DNA of 64,000 nucleotides, taken from assembly GCA_025677815.1 (NCBI GenBank), contig JAIXMP010000062.1, positions 1 to 64,000 of the forward strand, read 5' to 3'. The notes under the pieces were generated by a model. That model did no database searches and had not been told where the DNA came from. It saw only the letters and a program-made list of their open reading frames with translations. The stretch is from Phascolomyces articulosus. Its lineage: Eukaryota; Mucoromycota; Mucoromycetes; Mucorales; Lichtheimiaceae. Positions 24,003 through 36,898 of this stretch are shown piece after piece (position 1 is the first letter of the stretch; each line of letters begins with the position of its first letter). The position numbers were made by a program, and so were the translations under genes.

Positions 24003-24609
24003 GATCTATTTGTTCGTGTAATATGCAAAATATATAATCCATAATACCCCCTCCCCTTCCATAGTTGTTTTTTTGTATTACCATTTCTTATCCTTCTTTC
24101 TTTTCCCCTTCTCCATTTTTTTGTCGTTCATTGATTCAATCCTCCAATAATTAACATATATATATATATATATATATATTCACACAGTCAAATTTTTCAT
24201 AGATATTCTCTTTTTTTTTAAAAAAAAATCATATATTTTATATTTACTTTATCCAGCCTTTTGTTCCCCACTTTTCAAAAAGAGAAAAAAGAAAACCAAT
24301 GTCATTCGAAATATAGCAAGCGATAGGAAGAAAAATATAAAACGAAGGATTGAAAAAAAAGGGGGGGATGGATTGGTGTTATTCGAGGTGATGTGTGGTA
24401 ACAATAGTTCAAGAAAAAAAGTTTGTTTTGTTCGTTTCATTCATTTCATTTGATGATATATATATATATAGTGTGTGCGTGTGCGTCTGTATTTGCTAAT
24501 GTATGTTACGAGAAGAAAAAAAATGTTGTTTGCGTTGATGTAGTTGTAGAAAATCGTGTATCGTTGGTTGTAAAAAAAAACATACTCAGGTGAAAGAGCT
24601 GGGATAGTT
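24003..24609. other. Convergent intergenic region
   Basis: Between the unassigned gene and SmF. It contains a (TA)n run at about 24158-24179 and poly-A/G stretches near 24350. No gene recognised. Confidence 0.4.
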
Positions 24610-25210
24610 TTATTGTTCCATTTCCGTATCCTCATCCACACCACGAACATACAACACGTTATTACATCTAACACATCATCATTGAAAAAAAAAGTTAGTT
24701 ATCAAGTTCAAACGATATCCGCAAAACAGATAACCCCATAATATTTTTCTTTTATATCTATATACCTAATTAAAACTTCACCCAAAGAACCTGTTGATAC
24801 ACCATCCTTGAATTCTTCAGTGTTTGCTAACTTTTTTACCGTAAAAAAAAAAAAAAGATTAGTTTATATATAATACACATCAAAAACGATTATCAATTTC
24901 TACATGGAAACCAAGTCAACTTTTTTTTTATCAATAAAATTTACCTGAAAGTTCATGTAACCATCAACAGATACAAGAAAACCTTTGTATTCACCACCCC
25001 ATTTAAGTTTGACAACAACAAGTTTTCCAGTCAGATCATTTAAAAATGGCTTTGGGTTTACGGGAACAAACTAAAAAAAAAAATAATTTAAAATAGATAG
25101 AAATATATTTGGATTTAATAAATTTTAAATTATGTTTTAAATATATGAATATAAACGTGTTCTTTGTGTGTGTGTTTTTTTTTCTCCCCACCAAAACTTA
25201 CTGCGGCCAT
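24610..25210 (-). CDS. SMX3: Small nuclear ribonucleoprotein SmF
   Basis: Four exons on the minus strand: 25210-25202 (9 nt, Met-Ala-Ala only), 25070-24945, 24830-24766, 24667-24610 (85 aa, the usual SmF length). The Sm1 motif is [19 protein letters not shown] followed by LVSVDGYMN; Sm2 is [24 protein letters not shown] at the start is diagnostic of SmF rather than LSm6. SmF forms the heteroheptameric Sm ring on spliceosomal snRNAs with SmE, SmG, SmD1-3 and SmB. The acidic tail ends DEDTEMEQ. All splice phases fit. None of its exons was long enough to stand out as an open frame, so the gene is easily missed. Confidence 0.95.
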
Positions 25211-28200
25211 GATGAGTCTAAGAGAATCGATGAAGGGCGAAACGACGCGGTCTCTCTTTTTTTTTTTTTAACTCCCAAATGATCGAAAATCGGAAAACGG
25301 GTGACTGTGTATTCCCTCAATTTTGAAAAAGGACTCCAAAATTACATAGTGCCTGCATAATTTTTTTTTTCGTATTGAATTCAAGTAGGCACAATCAAAT
25401 ATCAATACAGATGAATGATATTACTTATCTTTTGATCCATCTTGAATAATAATAATAATAAAAAATAGAACCTCTTTTTTATCAACACCATTCTTCTTTG
25501 AATAATATATCAACCATTACAACAAATGAAGAAATGTATGTTTGTACAATGAAAGAAAGAGGATACAAAACAGCGAATTAAGAATTTATAGTATTATATG
25601 TAAATAAAGATGATGATGCACATGTTGTGACGATATGAATGAGCATGAAGAAGAAGGAGGGAGGAAACGACGCACAATCTATCAGGGAAAAAAAACAAAC
25701 CTACAATGTATTAGAGGAATATGAAAGTTGAATAGGTTATTTTGGTTGAAAATAAAAAAAAGAAAAAGAAAAGATGACTCTCTTCCCTTTCTACTATTTT
25801 TTTTTTAAAAAAACAGTAACACGTATCATCACCTATAATAATAAACAGAGTAGATGTATTATGTATATGTTTCCTTACATGTTCATCATAAAAATCTTTG
25901 TGGTCGTACGTATTACTAATAATGCTAATGTCTTTTATGAGAAATATATTATTCTTCCTCCCCTCTCACGCTGCATACCAATTGTACTTCTTTTCAAACA
26001 CAACTAATTTATATATATTTTACATCATTTTCTACGTTGATTATATAAATTATTCGATTCATCAATAATATCACTATTCCTCAACCAAAATAAATCAAAA
26101 TGTCTATTTATTAAGTTGGGTAAAAAACTACTAATTCATAGGTAACCATGAAGGTATTTTTGATGTGTGTCTTTTTTGCAAAAGTGTTTGGCATTTATAA
26201 GGTAATGAGGGTTTATTTTCATATCACTATCTAGAATTATTAGTCAGTCATCTTTTAAAAGAGCCTTACTTGAATTACTGGCTCATTATTGTCGTGATCA
26301 TGATAAAAAGAAAAGGACGAAAGAAGAAAGAAAGAACAATTTGTCTATTGATAATGATTTGCAGTCATACTTGTATAAGATGTCCAAATCCCACACCCCA
26401 CGGGCCATTTCTATTTATACCTATGTGCCCAAATAAAGATATCCTATTCCTTAATAAACTACTTTATTAATTTGAAGATGTCTCATCTTTTGATCACGAT
26501 TTATATAAATAGTAGGACCAAGGGAAAATAATAATAATAATAATATTAGGGATTGATCTACAACATCAATTCGTATAAATAGGTTGATGTTCAAAAATAT
26601 AATTTTTCATAATGAAAAGTGGGGATTATTTTCTAAAGTAGTGCAAGAATATCCAAATAAAGATACATATAAAATAAGCAGTAAAGATGCTTCTGTTTTT
26701 TTTTTTTTTGTGGATGTGCTTCACCTGTTGACATTTATGAAAAGCTTAAATGATCTCTAATGATAATTCAGAAAGATAAATGCTATACTTTACTATCCTC
26801 CCTATAGATGATTGTTTTTTTTTTTTTTTGTTTCTAGCACAAGTACGTTTTTTAGTTTCTTTGGAGGTGATCTTGGTTGACAGTATAATACATATATACT
26901 TTTGGCGTTTGTACACGTTATTGCATCCTTTATTCAATTCAGTTTTAAAACGTTCTTTCTCAAAACATGCCTGTTATAAATTTTGACACTAACTAATAAC
27001 CATGAAAAAAAAAGATTTATTTATTTAACACTGGATGGATCCTGATTTTCATTTATATATATAGAGCTTTTGACTTTACTAATCCATGATGATATTTATA
27101 AACCGGTGATATGGTAAGGTAACAAGGAGGTTGATTTGTCGTGAAACGTTATCCCAAAAAAAAAAGCGCCGATCCAATGGTATATAAAAACTATCATGCT
27201 TTGCATATATTTTATAATACACGATAATGGATTCAAATAAAAAAGGTAAAAATACTACACTGGATCAATTTTAATAGTACTTTGGGAAATGTATTTATCA
27301 ATAATGAATAGAATTTAGAATATGAGTTTTTTACGATATAGTATTTTAATGACATAAAAAGAAGAGCAAGACCACATGTCTAGTTGACTTATTTTACCAG
27401 ATCAAAACTGTATAGTGTAACAACAACTCACCTTCTTTATTAATATAAAAACCAGGCTACTGAATAAGAAGTATTATATAGCAGATCATGTTAAAAAAAA
27501 AGGGCAGGTTTAATTCATTCATTGTACAAGAATCCAACTTCTTACGTTATAATAAAAGTGACACAAAAATGATAGGCTCCTTTTTAAAAATGGGGTTGAT
27601 GGGTAAACGTTCCAGCGTAATAGTTATATACGTAATTACCATCCATTGTAAAACCAAAATCAAAGAAAAGGGTGTAACAAACAATAATTAGGAATGTTCT
27701 ATGATTTATGGTACTTCAGAGTCCTTTATATATACTGGTAAACATAACTGTTTTTAAGATATCGTGTTCAATAAGTCATTTTTAGTACGAAATTGTTTAT
27801 ACTTGTCATTTATCAAAAGCATAAACATTTTTTTTCTAGTGTATCTAATTTGTTTTGGTTAATCTAACTGTATTAGTTTTTTTTTTTTTTTTCATTCATA
27901 GTAAAAATGATATGAATATATCATAGTGAGAAGGATCCTCCTATGTTGCTCATAAAATTTATGGTTAGTTCAATGAATCATATATTTCTATTTATGGAGG
28001 AAAAAACAAGTGATTTCTTGTTTTAGATTTCTATGATGATAGTCAAAAATGGATTGGTTTTTTTGTTCGGATTGATATAAAGAAGGATTTTATGCACATG
28101 TTTTTTTGGTTGCCAGGGGCTGATGGTGGTGAAACAACCAAGATTTCTTTTGAAAAAAAAAAGTGGCTCGGGTACCGATTTTTAAATTGGCCAAGTGCAC

Positions 28201-30029
28201 GCCTCTTTTTTTTTAGCGTCGATCAAAAATCGTAAGGAGAAGTTTTTTGTAACTCTAAAAAAAATGACGAATAGTCTAACGAATATACTTGATTTTTTAA
28301 AATCAAAATAATAATAGTCAACTAGTTATTGTATTTCAAGGAATGAGGTAACTATTTTTCAGCTTGAACAAGTTATTTTTATTTTTTTTAATGGATTACT
28401 TTTCATGAAGTGATGAATAGCGGAGAAATTCTATTTCAAAAAAGAAGTGAATGATTCCCAAAAAAAGAGCCATTGCGGCGCACCTATATTCAAAAAGTAA
28501 TAAAAAAAAAGTTAAAAATCCCATTATGTGGACTTTTTTTGGGGAGGGGAATAATTAGATGAAATAATAACAACCACAAGTACACCTTTCAATGTAATAT
28601 ATAGTAGGTCCGAGTTATCAAAAGTGTCTGTGTAATGCATCGACCTTTGTTAAAGAATGAAGATCTTTTTTGAAAAGTGGATATAAATCTATATTACTGG
28701 GTCCATAGTAATATATATATAATCAAATGTTGGGAGATCCTATTAGTAAAAGTATTTTTTTTAATAGAAAAGTAAGAAATGAATAAAGTTAACATTTCTA
28801 ACAGACTATATATAGTTTTTTTTTCTTTTGCTTTGATGATGATGCATGATGATGTTGCATGATGATATAGAAACTTAGTGAATAAATATACTTTTGGGCT
28901 AGACCTTTTGATGACCCAACCCTTTTGTTTATATATGTGATGCGTAGTACATATAAAAGGTTTTTTTTTTCTAATTTCCTTTTGTGTGCTGAAATATGTC
29001 CATTTCCTTATTTAATCATGATGTACTTATCTACTTACAACAGGCTTAGTACAAATTATTTTTGTATATTTATTATCGACATTGAATACAATAAAAAAAA
29101 ACTCCCATTTTTTATTATTATTATTTTGTAATCTAGGATTACCATAAAAAATGCTGAGGGCGAGATATTACAAAGTGGCTGGAGTATTTTATATAATTAC
29201 ATCTTGGCATAAATTGGGCGTTTCATATCATCATCATTATACGGGTTATATAGAAATAAAGTCTGTGAAGAAACTTGATATGAGGTTATTGTAAAAAAAA
29301 AAGATTGTATAGGTTTACGTTTTCCCAGGTAAAATAAAAATAAAAAAAAACCAGCAGTAAACAAAAAAGCCGGAGCAAAAAAAAATAAAAATATCTGAGA
29401 TGCTTAAGATCATGTGAGGTTATATTTTTCATGCAAAAACATCTATCGTCTTTTAATATATATAATAGGATTACTTTTATATATATATAAAATTAGGTAT
29501 CAGGAAGTATAGTAAATAATAAAGAAAAAAAAAGTGATAGCTTCAATGTCAATCAATGCTAATGTTTATATATGTATTAGTAAGTAAAAGCATAGAAAGA
29601 ATAAACTACTGCGTATATGGAATAGAGATTGGATCACAAGAACGTAATTCCATTGAACTAAGCCTAACCGGGTGTTTTTTTTCTCATTTAAAATTGATTG
29701 CTACTAGGTGTACCTTTATTTGAATAAGTGAGATATTATCCCGGAAAAGATGAGTTTTACTTAATGATATACTTCAAAGTCTCACAATTTCTTTTTTTGT
29801 GGGAATTTCGTTGAAACCACTTGGTGGAACTTTACGAAAAGTGATAAACAATTATTAATTGTACAAAAGAATAAGAGGAGTGTGTCCATAGTAGTAGGCT
29901 AGAATAAATGGGTTGTATCGAATTTTTAAGATTGAGTACCACTATTTTACCAAATTGGCTCCGCTAAAGAACGTGTCAAGTCAAAAAATGCAACACAAAA
30001 AAAGAAAACTATCATATGCTTGTTTATTT
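25211..30029. other. About 4.8 kb gene-free AT-rich stretch
   Basis: Neither strand carries an open frame with recognisable motifs or a plausible chain of exons; frames present are short and rich in Ile, Phe, Lys and Asn. Many A8-T10 homopolymers and short (TA)n runs occur. A small cluster of GATGATG/GCATGATGATG units is present at about 28838-28868. No tRNA-like B box was found. It may be old, decayed repeat DNA; nothing further can be supported. Confidence 0.5.
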
Positions 30030-30134
30030 TTCTTCTTCTTCTTCCTTCCTTCTTCCTCTTTTTTTTTTTTTTTGTTACTTTTTTTTCTTCTTCTTTCTTA
30101 CTATATTATATATAATTATATATTTATCGATAAA
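30030..30134 (+). promoter_or_regulatory. T/C-rich leader of the kelch gene
   Basis: A plus-strand pyrimidine tract (CTTCTTCTTCC, then long T runs) ends about 40 bp before the ATG at 30135. It resembles the tract before the phospholipase D gene and the pyrimidine-rich core promoters common in fungi. Exact transcription start unknown. Confidence 0.35.
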
Positions 30135-30643
30135 ATGATAGCGTATCATGCTATTGTTTTACTTATAGCTACGTTAACAACAACGACATTCTTTCCATTT
30201 GTAAAAGCAGTGACGCCAGCAGATCGTGCTAACCATGGTAAAATTTCTATCTCTCGAGAATTTTATTATTATATAAATATATACAAAATCATCTTTATAA
30301 CACTCCACAAATTCTCGTGGTGGTGATGGTGATATATATATATATATATATATATAAAGAAAATTATTAACAACAAATTTTTTTTTAAAAAAAAATATAA
30401 AAAGAATGTGTAATATTACAATCAACAATTTATTGCTATGGAGGTGCTCCCAGAGTACCAACTGAAGCCATTTCCATCGTGAGCCATACAACTGGTTTAT
30501 TTTATACACTTGATTTATCTCAAGAAAAGTCCGTTAGCGATTTAGAAACTTCATGGGTCGAATATACTGGTCAAAATGTTGGGCCAAATAATTACTTTGC
30601 AATGGTCGCAATCCCTGGCGAAAATAGCTTTGTTCGTAATCCA

Positions 30644-30679
<36 letters not shown>

Positions 30680-32838
30680 TAAATATTATTCTGTGTTACC
30701 AATTACAAGTGACACCATACAGGGTGATTGTATGGGTAATAGGTATATACTAATAATTATAATGATCTTCTTACTACTATATTATATTATTAGATTATCG
30801 ATGGTGGTAGAGGCGGTGGTGGTCAAACCGGTCCTTTTATAAAAAATTCAACTGTTATCTTTAATGCTACAGGAGATGGTCAATTTAGTACTATTCGCGA
30901 TGGAAATCATTCTGTTGTGTAAGTTGTTTTTTATACATATACATAACTTACTCCTTATTAATTTAAAATTCACTAACTACTTTTTTTTTCTGTTATTAGT
31001 GACTCTCACTGTGGCGTTTATGATCCAGCTTCTAACCAAGCCTTTTTTTATGGTGGAAGAAAGTACATAATAATCGTTCAACAATAATAACTCCTTTCAG
31101 AAAAAAAATGGCATTAATAATAATAATAAACATACCATAAATGCTAACACAATAAAATCTATTCAAATTATATAGGAGTTACGAATATAGTGGTCTCTTA
31201 GGAAGTGAAGGGTTCCCAGACACTATGCCTATTTTTGATGTTTTTGTACGTAAATAATAAAAACAAGTTGTAGTAACCAGTAAATAATCAAGATGCAGAC
31301 CGATATACAAGTTTTTTTTTTTAATAATAACAAAAACACTTTTTTTTTTTTACTCAATTTAGAGATCAACATGGAGTTTAAGTCGAAGTACATTGAGAAA
31401 ATTGACACAAGAAACTCGAGTAAATCATAAAGGTGTTCTAGGAAATGATGGAAATACGATTTACTATATTGGTGGTATTTATCCTAGTGCAGAAAATCCT
31501 GACGGTTCAGTCGAATATCAATACGCCAGTATGACTCAAATTTTGACATATAATATTCAAGAATCAACATGGGGATTAGAGACAACTTCTGGTCTGGTTC
31601 CATCCTCAAGAATTGATCATAGTTTAACATTAAGTTCGTAGAAAAAAATATATAATACACACACACAAAAAAAAATTGTAACTTCCAGTCATATCAGGAA
31701 GAAAATGATCAAATTGATTGAAAAATTTAACTTGAAATTGTTATTACATATTAGAACCAAGTACAGGTGAAATCGTTGTTTATGGTGGTTCACCTATGGG
31801 TAAAGTGTTCATATATTATAATCCATACTGTGACTTTTTCTAACTTTTTTTCTTACTAACATATTTCTTTTTAAAAAAAATATTAGGTTCTGGTATCCCA
31901 GTTCCAGATTATTTCTATATCTTAGATCCTGGAAATATGGTTTGGAGTAATCGATCAATCAATGCATCTGACGATGCACAAGGTGCTGGAGCTCGATTTG
32001 GACATGCTGGTATATATTTCTTTTTTTCATCATGATATTTTCTAATGTAAAGGAAATCCACTTTTTTTTTAATTAATTATTATACCTTTATTTTTTATGT
32101 AGCTGTTCGTGCTGGAAATGACACTTTGTTCATTATCTTCGGATCCACAGGTCAATCGGATAGTTCTATTCATGTTCTAGATATTGGCTCTTGGTCATGG
32201 GTCAATAAAATTGTCGGTTTTGGTTCCAATGGCCAACCAAATACTCCTCCAGGTGGTATTACACCAAATGATCCAAGCAGTGACACTAGCAGTGGTGTCA
32301 GTAGTGGAACAATCGCTGGTGCAGTCGTTGGTGCAGTTGTTGGAGTATGTTTTTTTTAAAAAAAAAATGTGTCGTTCATGATTTTTTTTTTGTTCTAAAC
32401 GAAAATAAATTATGTTTTTTTTTATTTATAGGTTGCAGCTATTGGTGGAATAATATTCTTTTTCTTACGTAGAAGACGTTCGAACCGTGGCATGGAACCT
32501 GTAGATAATAATAGATATGATCATCATGAGGAAGACTTACCACCCTATAAACAAGAAAATATTCACACTACAGGACCAACTTCTCCTTCCATTAATGGAG
32601 GTTTTACTGAAGGTAAATTGACTTTTTTTTTCCGTCTTGATATTTCTCATATAAAAATTAAACTTACTGAAAAAAAATTATTATTATTACAGGATCTACA
32701 TATATGGACAGTTCAATGGCATCTTCAGCTCCATATTTACCAACTAGTACTACTACAACAAATCCAAAACCAGATGGTACTCCTCGACTAGTAATGTCTC
32801 CTGTTTTACCAGTGAAACCAGATAAAGGTCCAGAATAA
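30135..32838 (+). CDS. Kelch-repeat single-pass membrane protein with signal peptide
   Basis: Exons: 30135-30237, 30405-30635, a microexon from 30710 (end 30723 or 30735), 30794-30918, 31000-31062, 31176-31245, 31363-31633, 31755-31799, 31887-32009, 32103-32344, 32432-32612, 32693-32838 (537 or 541 aa). Residues 1-25 form a signal peptide. Kelch-type blades are marked by hydrophobic-GG doublets (IYCYGGA, IIDGG, AFFYGGR, IYYIGG, IVVYGGS, FIIFGS) and Trp/Tyr-rich strands, predicting an extracellular beta-propeller. A Ser/Thr linker leads to a transmembrane helix (TIAGAVVGAVVGVAAIGGII) and a basic stop-transfer RRRR. The cytosolic tail is about 90 residues with a DLPPYKQ motif. This layout is common in mucoralean proteins of unknown function; a cell-surface or sensing role is only inference. 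(TA)n tracts sit inside introns 1 and 2. Confidence 0.82.
30332..30356. repeat. (TA)n microsatellite in kelch intron 1
   Basis: Uninterrupted AT alternation of about 25 bp, directly visible. A second (TA)n tract of 30 bp occurs in the next intron at 30646-30675. Confidence 0.9.
30646..30675. repeat. (TA)n microsatellite in kelch intron 2
   Basis: About 15 TA units immediately downstream of the donor site of the second exon. Confidence 0.9.
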
Positions 32839-34659
32839 AAAAAAATTGTATATGCCTTCTATATAACGGAGGAAAGAGGAAAAAAAAAACTTTTTTTTTT
32901 ATTATTTATATATATATTGAAGCCCATATTCATAAATTTCAACATTATTCTACTCTTGTATCTTTTTTTTTTCTACTCTTTATTTTTTTTATATTCGTAA
33001 CATATTATATATCACATTAAGTCCAACAAATAGTAATCTTATATATTCTCTCCCATACCATTAAGTAAAATAACTCATTTACCACTAGCTATTCTAGTTT
33101 CTAGCAAAATCGCTTATATTTTATCAAAATCCTAAAAATCACGTTTAAAAATGTACAACTCTCATTAGCTTTTTTTTTTCTTTTGATACTTTTTTTTTTA
33201 CCCTTTTATGATTATTTATTATATTTATTTATGCAGATGCTATTTTTTGACGATACTTTCGCTTTTTATTAAATAAATTTAACATCGTAAATTGTCTCTA
33301 AACAACCCTATTGAACGTGTAACTACACTTTCACTTTTTTCAAAAACTTGTTATATTAATGAAATCAACTAAAACATTCTAGTTATACTATTATGTTTAA
33401 ATGAATTATATAGAATTTCTTTTATGGAGATATTCTTAGTAGTATGGTGCGTGTTCATTTACATAATATATATATATATAATAATATGTAAAAACGGTCA
33501 CCTTTCTTTTGACTTATAAGTGTATTATTATTTTTAAACTGTTCTCCATAAATGTCATTATCATAGTCCCATCTACCTTCTATCAATACCACGGCTTAGT
33601 GTAATAGAGAGGCAACATCCAATTATATAATGTAAAAAGATCCGGATGATCAAATATAAGTACATAGATGGATAACCCTGGAAAATACAAATCTTGAACA
33701 GGGTTATATATTTTAAATGAATAAAAAAAAAGATATAGCTAAAGTATAATTGTGTATATTTTATAAATGATTCAACTAGTAATCAATCCATATACGCCTC
33801 TGAAGATTCTCAGAAGACTAGAAATATTTTGGAAGACAGGTCGAATATTTCTAACATTTCTATTTTAGATTTGTTTAGTAAATCTTATGGAAGACCCAGG
33901 ATTATTATTTTTTTTTTTTAAAAAAAAAAAAAAAAGTATTTCAGGAAGAAGGTTAGAAATGTATACATCACTTTTCTTTCTAAAGCTTAAACTTTCTTTT
34001 TTTTACTCGTGGCGTTTAATGTGATAATAGAATATATAAGTACTACTACCCCATTTTGAATTAAATATTTCTATCCTCAAATCATAATATAAAATCCAAG
34101 TTGTTTTTCCTTCTGCTGGAAGTAAAAACAAGCGTGAGAGAAATAGAATCACACACAAACATGAATGTTAATCTTACATTCTATAATATTTTCCAATTCC
34201 CGTTTTTTTTTTTTTGACCCAAAGATAATATCTATATATTACATGGATAGACTTTATAAAATACCATTAGAATGAATATTTTATTTACTTTATGAAAATT
34301 TTATATAAAAAAGAACAACCAATTTTTTTCCTAGCATTTTGAAGGATAAAAAAATATAAGGTCAAAAAAACACTAGAAAAAAACCTTTTTTGAAGGCGTA
34401 GATGTGATTTTTCCTGATGAAGCTCTCAAAAAAAAAAATTGGTTGTAAGAAAAGATATAAATTATGTATATATATAAAAATATGTACAAAAGTTTTTCAA
34501 AAATTAGGGGAAAGGGTGAAAACAACAGCAACAACAAAAAAAGATATATATAAAAAACAGGATACCAGTCCTTTCCAAAAGACAAAAGACAAAAAAAATA
34601 GCGAGAGAAAAAAAAAAGTGTATGAGTTGGGGTATTATTTTATAATAGAATGATTTTTT
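32839..34659. other. Convergent intergenic region, about 1.8 kb, no gene
   Basis: Lies between the kelch gene and the 3' end of the RING-CH gene. It shows only AT-rich sequence, homopolymers (T9-A13 near 33909-33933) and short open frames without motifs. Confidence 0.45.
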
Positions 34660-35967
34660 TTATCGAGTTGTGGATGGCATATGGTAGAATCGAGTGACTA
34701 TAAGGTATATGAGAGAAATACATAGAGTGAAATAGAAAATAGTTGAATAAGGTTGTCCTAATAGATAATATAGAAAACTCCATCCTTGGCCAATATAACT
34801 TGCTCTCCAACATTCCCAATCTACAATCTATAATTATTGAAATTGATAAAAAAAAAATCAGTTCATGTCTTTTTTTTTGTATATACAAATTAGAAAAAAA
34901 AAATAATTACAGGAAGCCAAATGTAGTCTGGACGACCTAATGGTGCTTCAGGACTATCATCAATTTCCGCACCAGATACTTTACGAATTTCTGTACATCG
35001 AATGGATTCTGAACCCAATGATAAAAATACTAATAAACCCATTGTGTATAATACACATCGTAATCTTGTAAAATGATTTAAACCTATAAATAAATATACT
35101 AACATTAAGAAAAAAAAACTCTTCCATTTCATTTTCCCAAAAATTGTCTGTGTTTTTTCTATCCTTATCTTTCCTATTACCTTCCATATGTAACCGTTTC
35201 TTTGCAGAGGATGCTGATAATACTGGAAGAGAAAATAATGCAGGAGATCGAGAATTTGAAGAAGAAGAAGAAGAAGATGTTGATAAAGTAGAAGGGTTCA
35301 CAGTAGTAGATGGATGATGATGACAATGTTGCTTTTGTTGTTGTTGTAATGAAGGTGGAAAAGTATAATCATGTAAACAAGTATTACATTTCTGACATGT
35401 TGTTGTATTAGCCCCAGTGGATGTCATCCAATTTTTTAAACATTCATCATGTACATTACCACTATGTAGGTATAAATGAGGAGGATTATTGTTGATATTA
35501 TTATTATTATGATTATCTGATGAAGGTATATCATGAAATTCTTGATGAGGTGATGGTGGTAATAATGATGGATGATGATGAGTAGAAGAAGAAGAAGTAG
35601 AAGAATGAATTGGTGGTAATTGAGGTTGAGATGGTGGTTGTAAAAGTGGATAATGATGATGTTGTCCATTTATTGGTCCACGACATTGACAAGGTCGAAT
35701 AAAATGACTACTTTCATAATCTTCTGTGACCCCATAACATATTCTACAGATTGGATCTATTGAATCATCAAACATAAACGCTCCTTGACGTATAAGTGGT
35801 GGTGGATCATGTAGTTGTTGTTCTTCAGGACTCAGGTGACGACGTAAGTTTGCATGATTGATATTGCTTCCATTTATACTGAATACTGTTGACTGTCGTT
35901 GTGAAGTAGAATGAAATGGTGCTGCGGAAGAAGAAGCAGTGGGATAAACATAACGTTGGTTTGTCAT
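34660..35967 (-). CDS. RING-CH (MARCH-type) membrane E3 ubiquitin ligase with a long insertion
   Basis: Three exons on the minus strand: 35967-35181, 35083-34911, 34827-34660 (375 aa). The RINGv zinc ligands are C74, C77, C93, C95, H173, C176, C191 and C194 (CRICYG; CQC; GNVHDECLKNW; CQKC), in the C4HC3 order. The gap C95-H173 is 77 residues instead of about 7, filled by His, Pro, Ser and Asn runs. After a Ser/Gln/His-rich linker come at least two hydrophobic segments (LYTMGLLVFLSLGS; STIFYFTLCISLIYLIV). MARCH proteins are membrane-embedded ubiquitin ligases acting in ER or endosomal quality control. The first intron (donor GTAATAGG) was chosen because it removes an out-of-place stretch and restores the hydrophobic frame. 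Which membrane it uses is unknown. Confidence 0.8.
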
Positions 35968-36898
35968 TGGGAAAGTAAAAGAAAAAAAAAAAGGGTATAT
36001 AAATGTAAAGGACGATTTGTTGTTGTTCTCTTGTTTTGTTTTGAATTATATGAAAGAATTCCTTGTTTTTTTTGGTTTTTCTTTTTTTTTTTATCGGAAT
36101 TAAAGAATTTTATTGTAATGGAAAATGGAGGGACGATAAGAAAAAGAATTTAATGGATAAAAAAAAAGAGGGAGGGAATTGTATATAATTATAAAATAAA
36201 GAGTAATTATGAAAAAAAAAGCAAATGAAGTAAAAGAGAAATATATATTAAACGAAAAAAAGAAGCAAAAGGAAAAATGAAAAAGTGCCACGAATATTAT
36301 ATATATATTTTAATTTCGCAGCAAAAAAAAAAAAAAAAAAGGAGGTCTGGTGACCTAACGAACAACAGCAGCAGCAGCAGCAGCAGCTTTTTGTTACTAT
36401 TGCATTTGTTGCAAAATCATGAAAAAAATCAGTCTCGCATAATGTAATTTTTTATATTATTTTAAAACCATTTCTATATAAAAAATATTGTTTTATGAAT
36501 TGAAATGTTTGTTTGTTTCCATAATTATCTTTCATTTCGCATTACACAAAAGAAAGAAAACTTTATGCAGCAGTTTTTTTTTGAAGTAATCGGTGAACAA
36601 ATGAGATGATTTTATGCTCTTTTTTTTTTTTTTTTTTTTATCAAGGTAGACCCAGAGACCTACTAGACTATATGAGTCGTGATAACTTTTTTTCTTGAAA
36701 GACAAAAGATTTATCATCTTTTTGAAAGCTTGAATTATGAAATCATAATTTATAAGTAACATGGTGATAAGAAGAAAAAAAAAATAGGTTAATTGTTACA
36801 CGTGTGAAACCTGTGATTTTTTGATAGGAACTGATTTTCTTAGTTACAGAATGATGTGGAATTGACCAAAAATATTTCATATATTTTTTATTTATTGA
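35968..36898. other. Intergenic, upstream of the RING-CH gene
   Basis: A/T homopolymer-rich, including A18 near 36324 and a T18 run near 36621. It contains a (CAG)7 tract at 36366-36386. Presumably holds the RING-CH promoter and the terminator of the HemK-fusion gene. Confidence 0.45.
36366..36386. repeat. (CAG)7 trinucleotide repeat
   Basis: Seven perfect CAG units, non-coding in the present gene models, about 400 bp upstream of the RING-CH start codon. Confidence 0.9.

Noticed and set aside
30724..30842. Open frame following the kelch microexon
   Set aside because: It crosses donor and acceptor sites and loses the kelch frame.
35182..35200. Reading straight through the RING-CH first exon
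   Set aside because: The uninterrupted frame ends without membrane helices; splicing at GTAATAGG restores a hydrophobic, conserved-looking C terminus.
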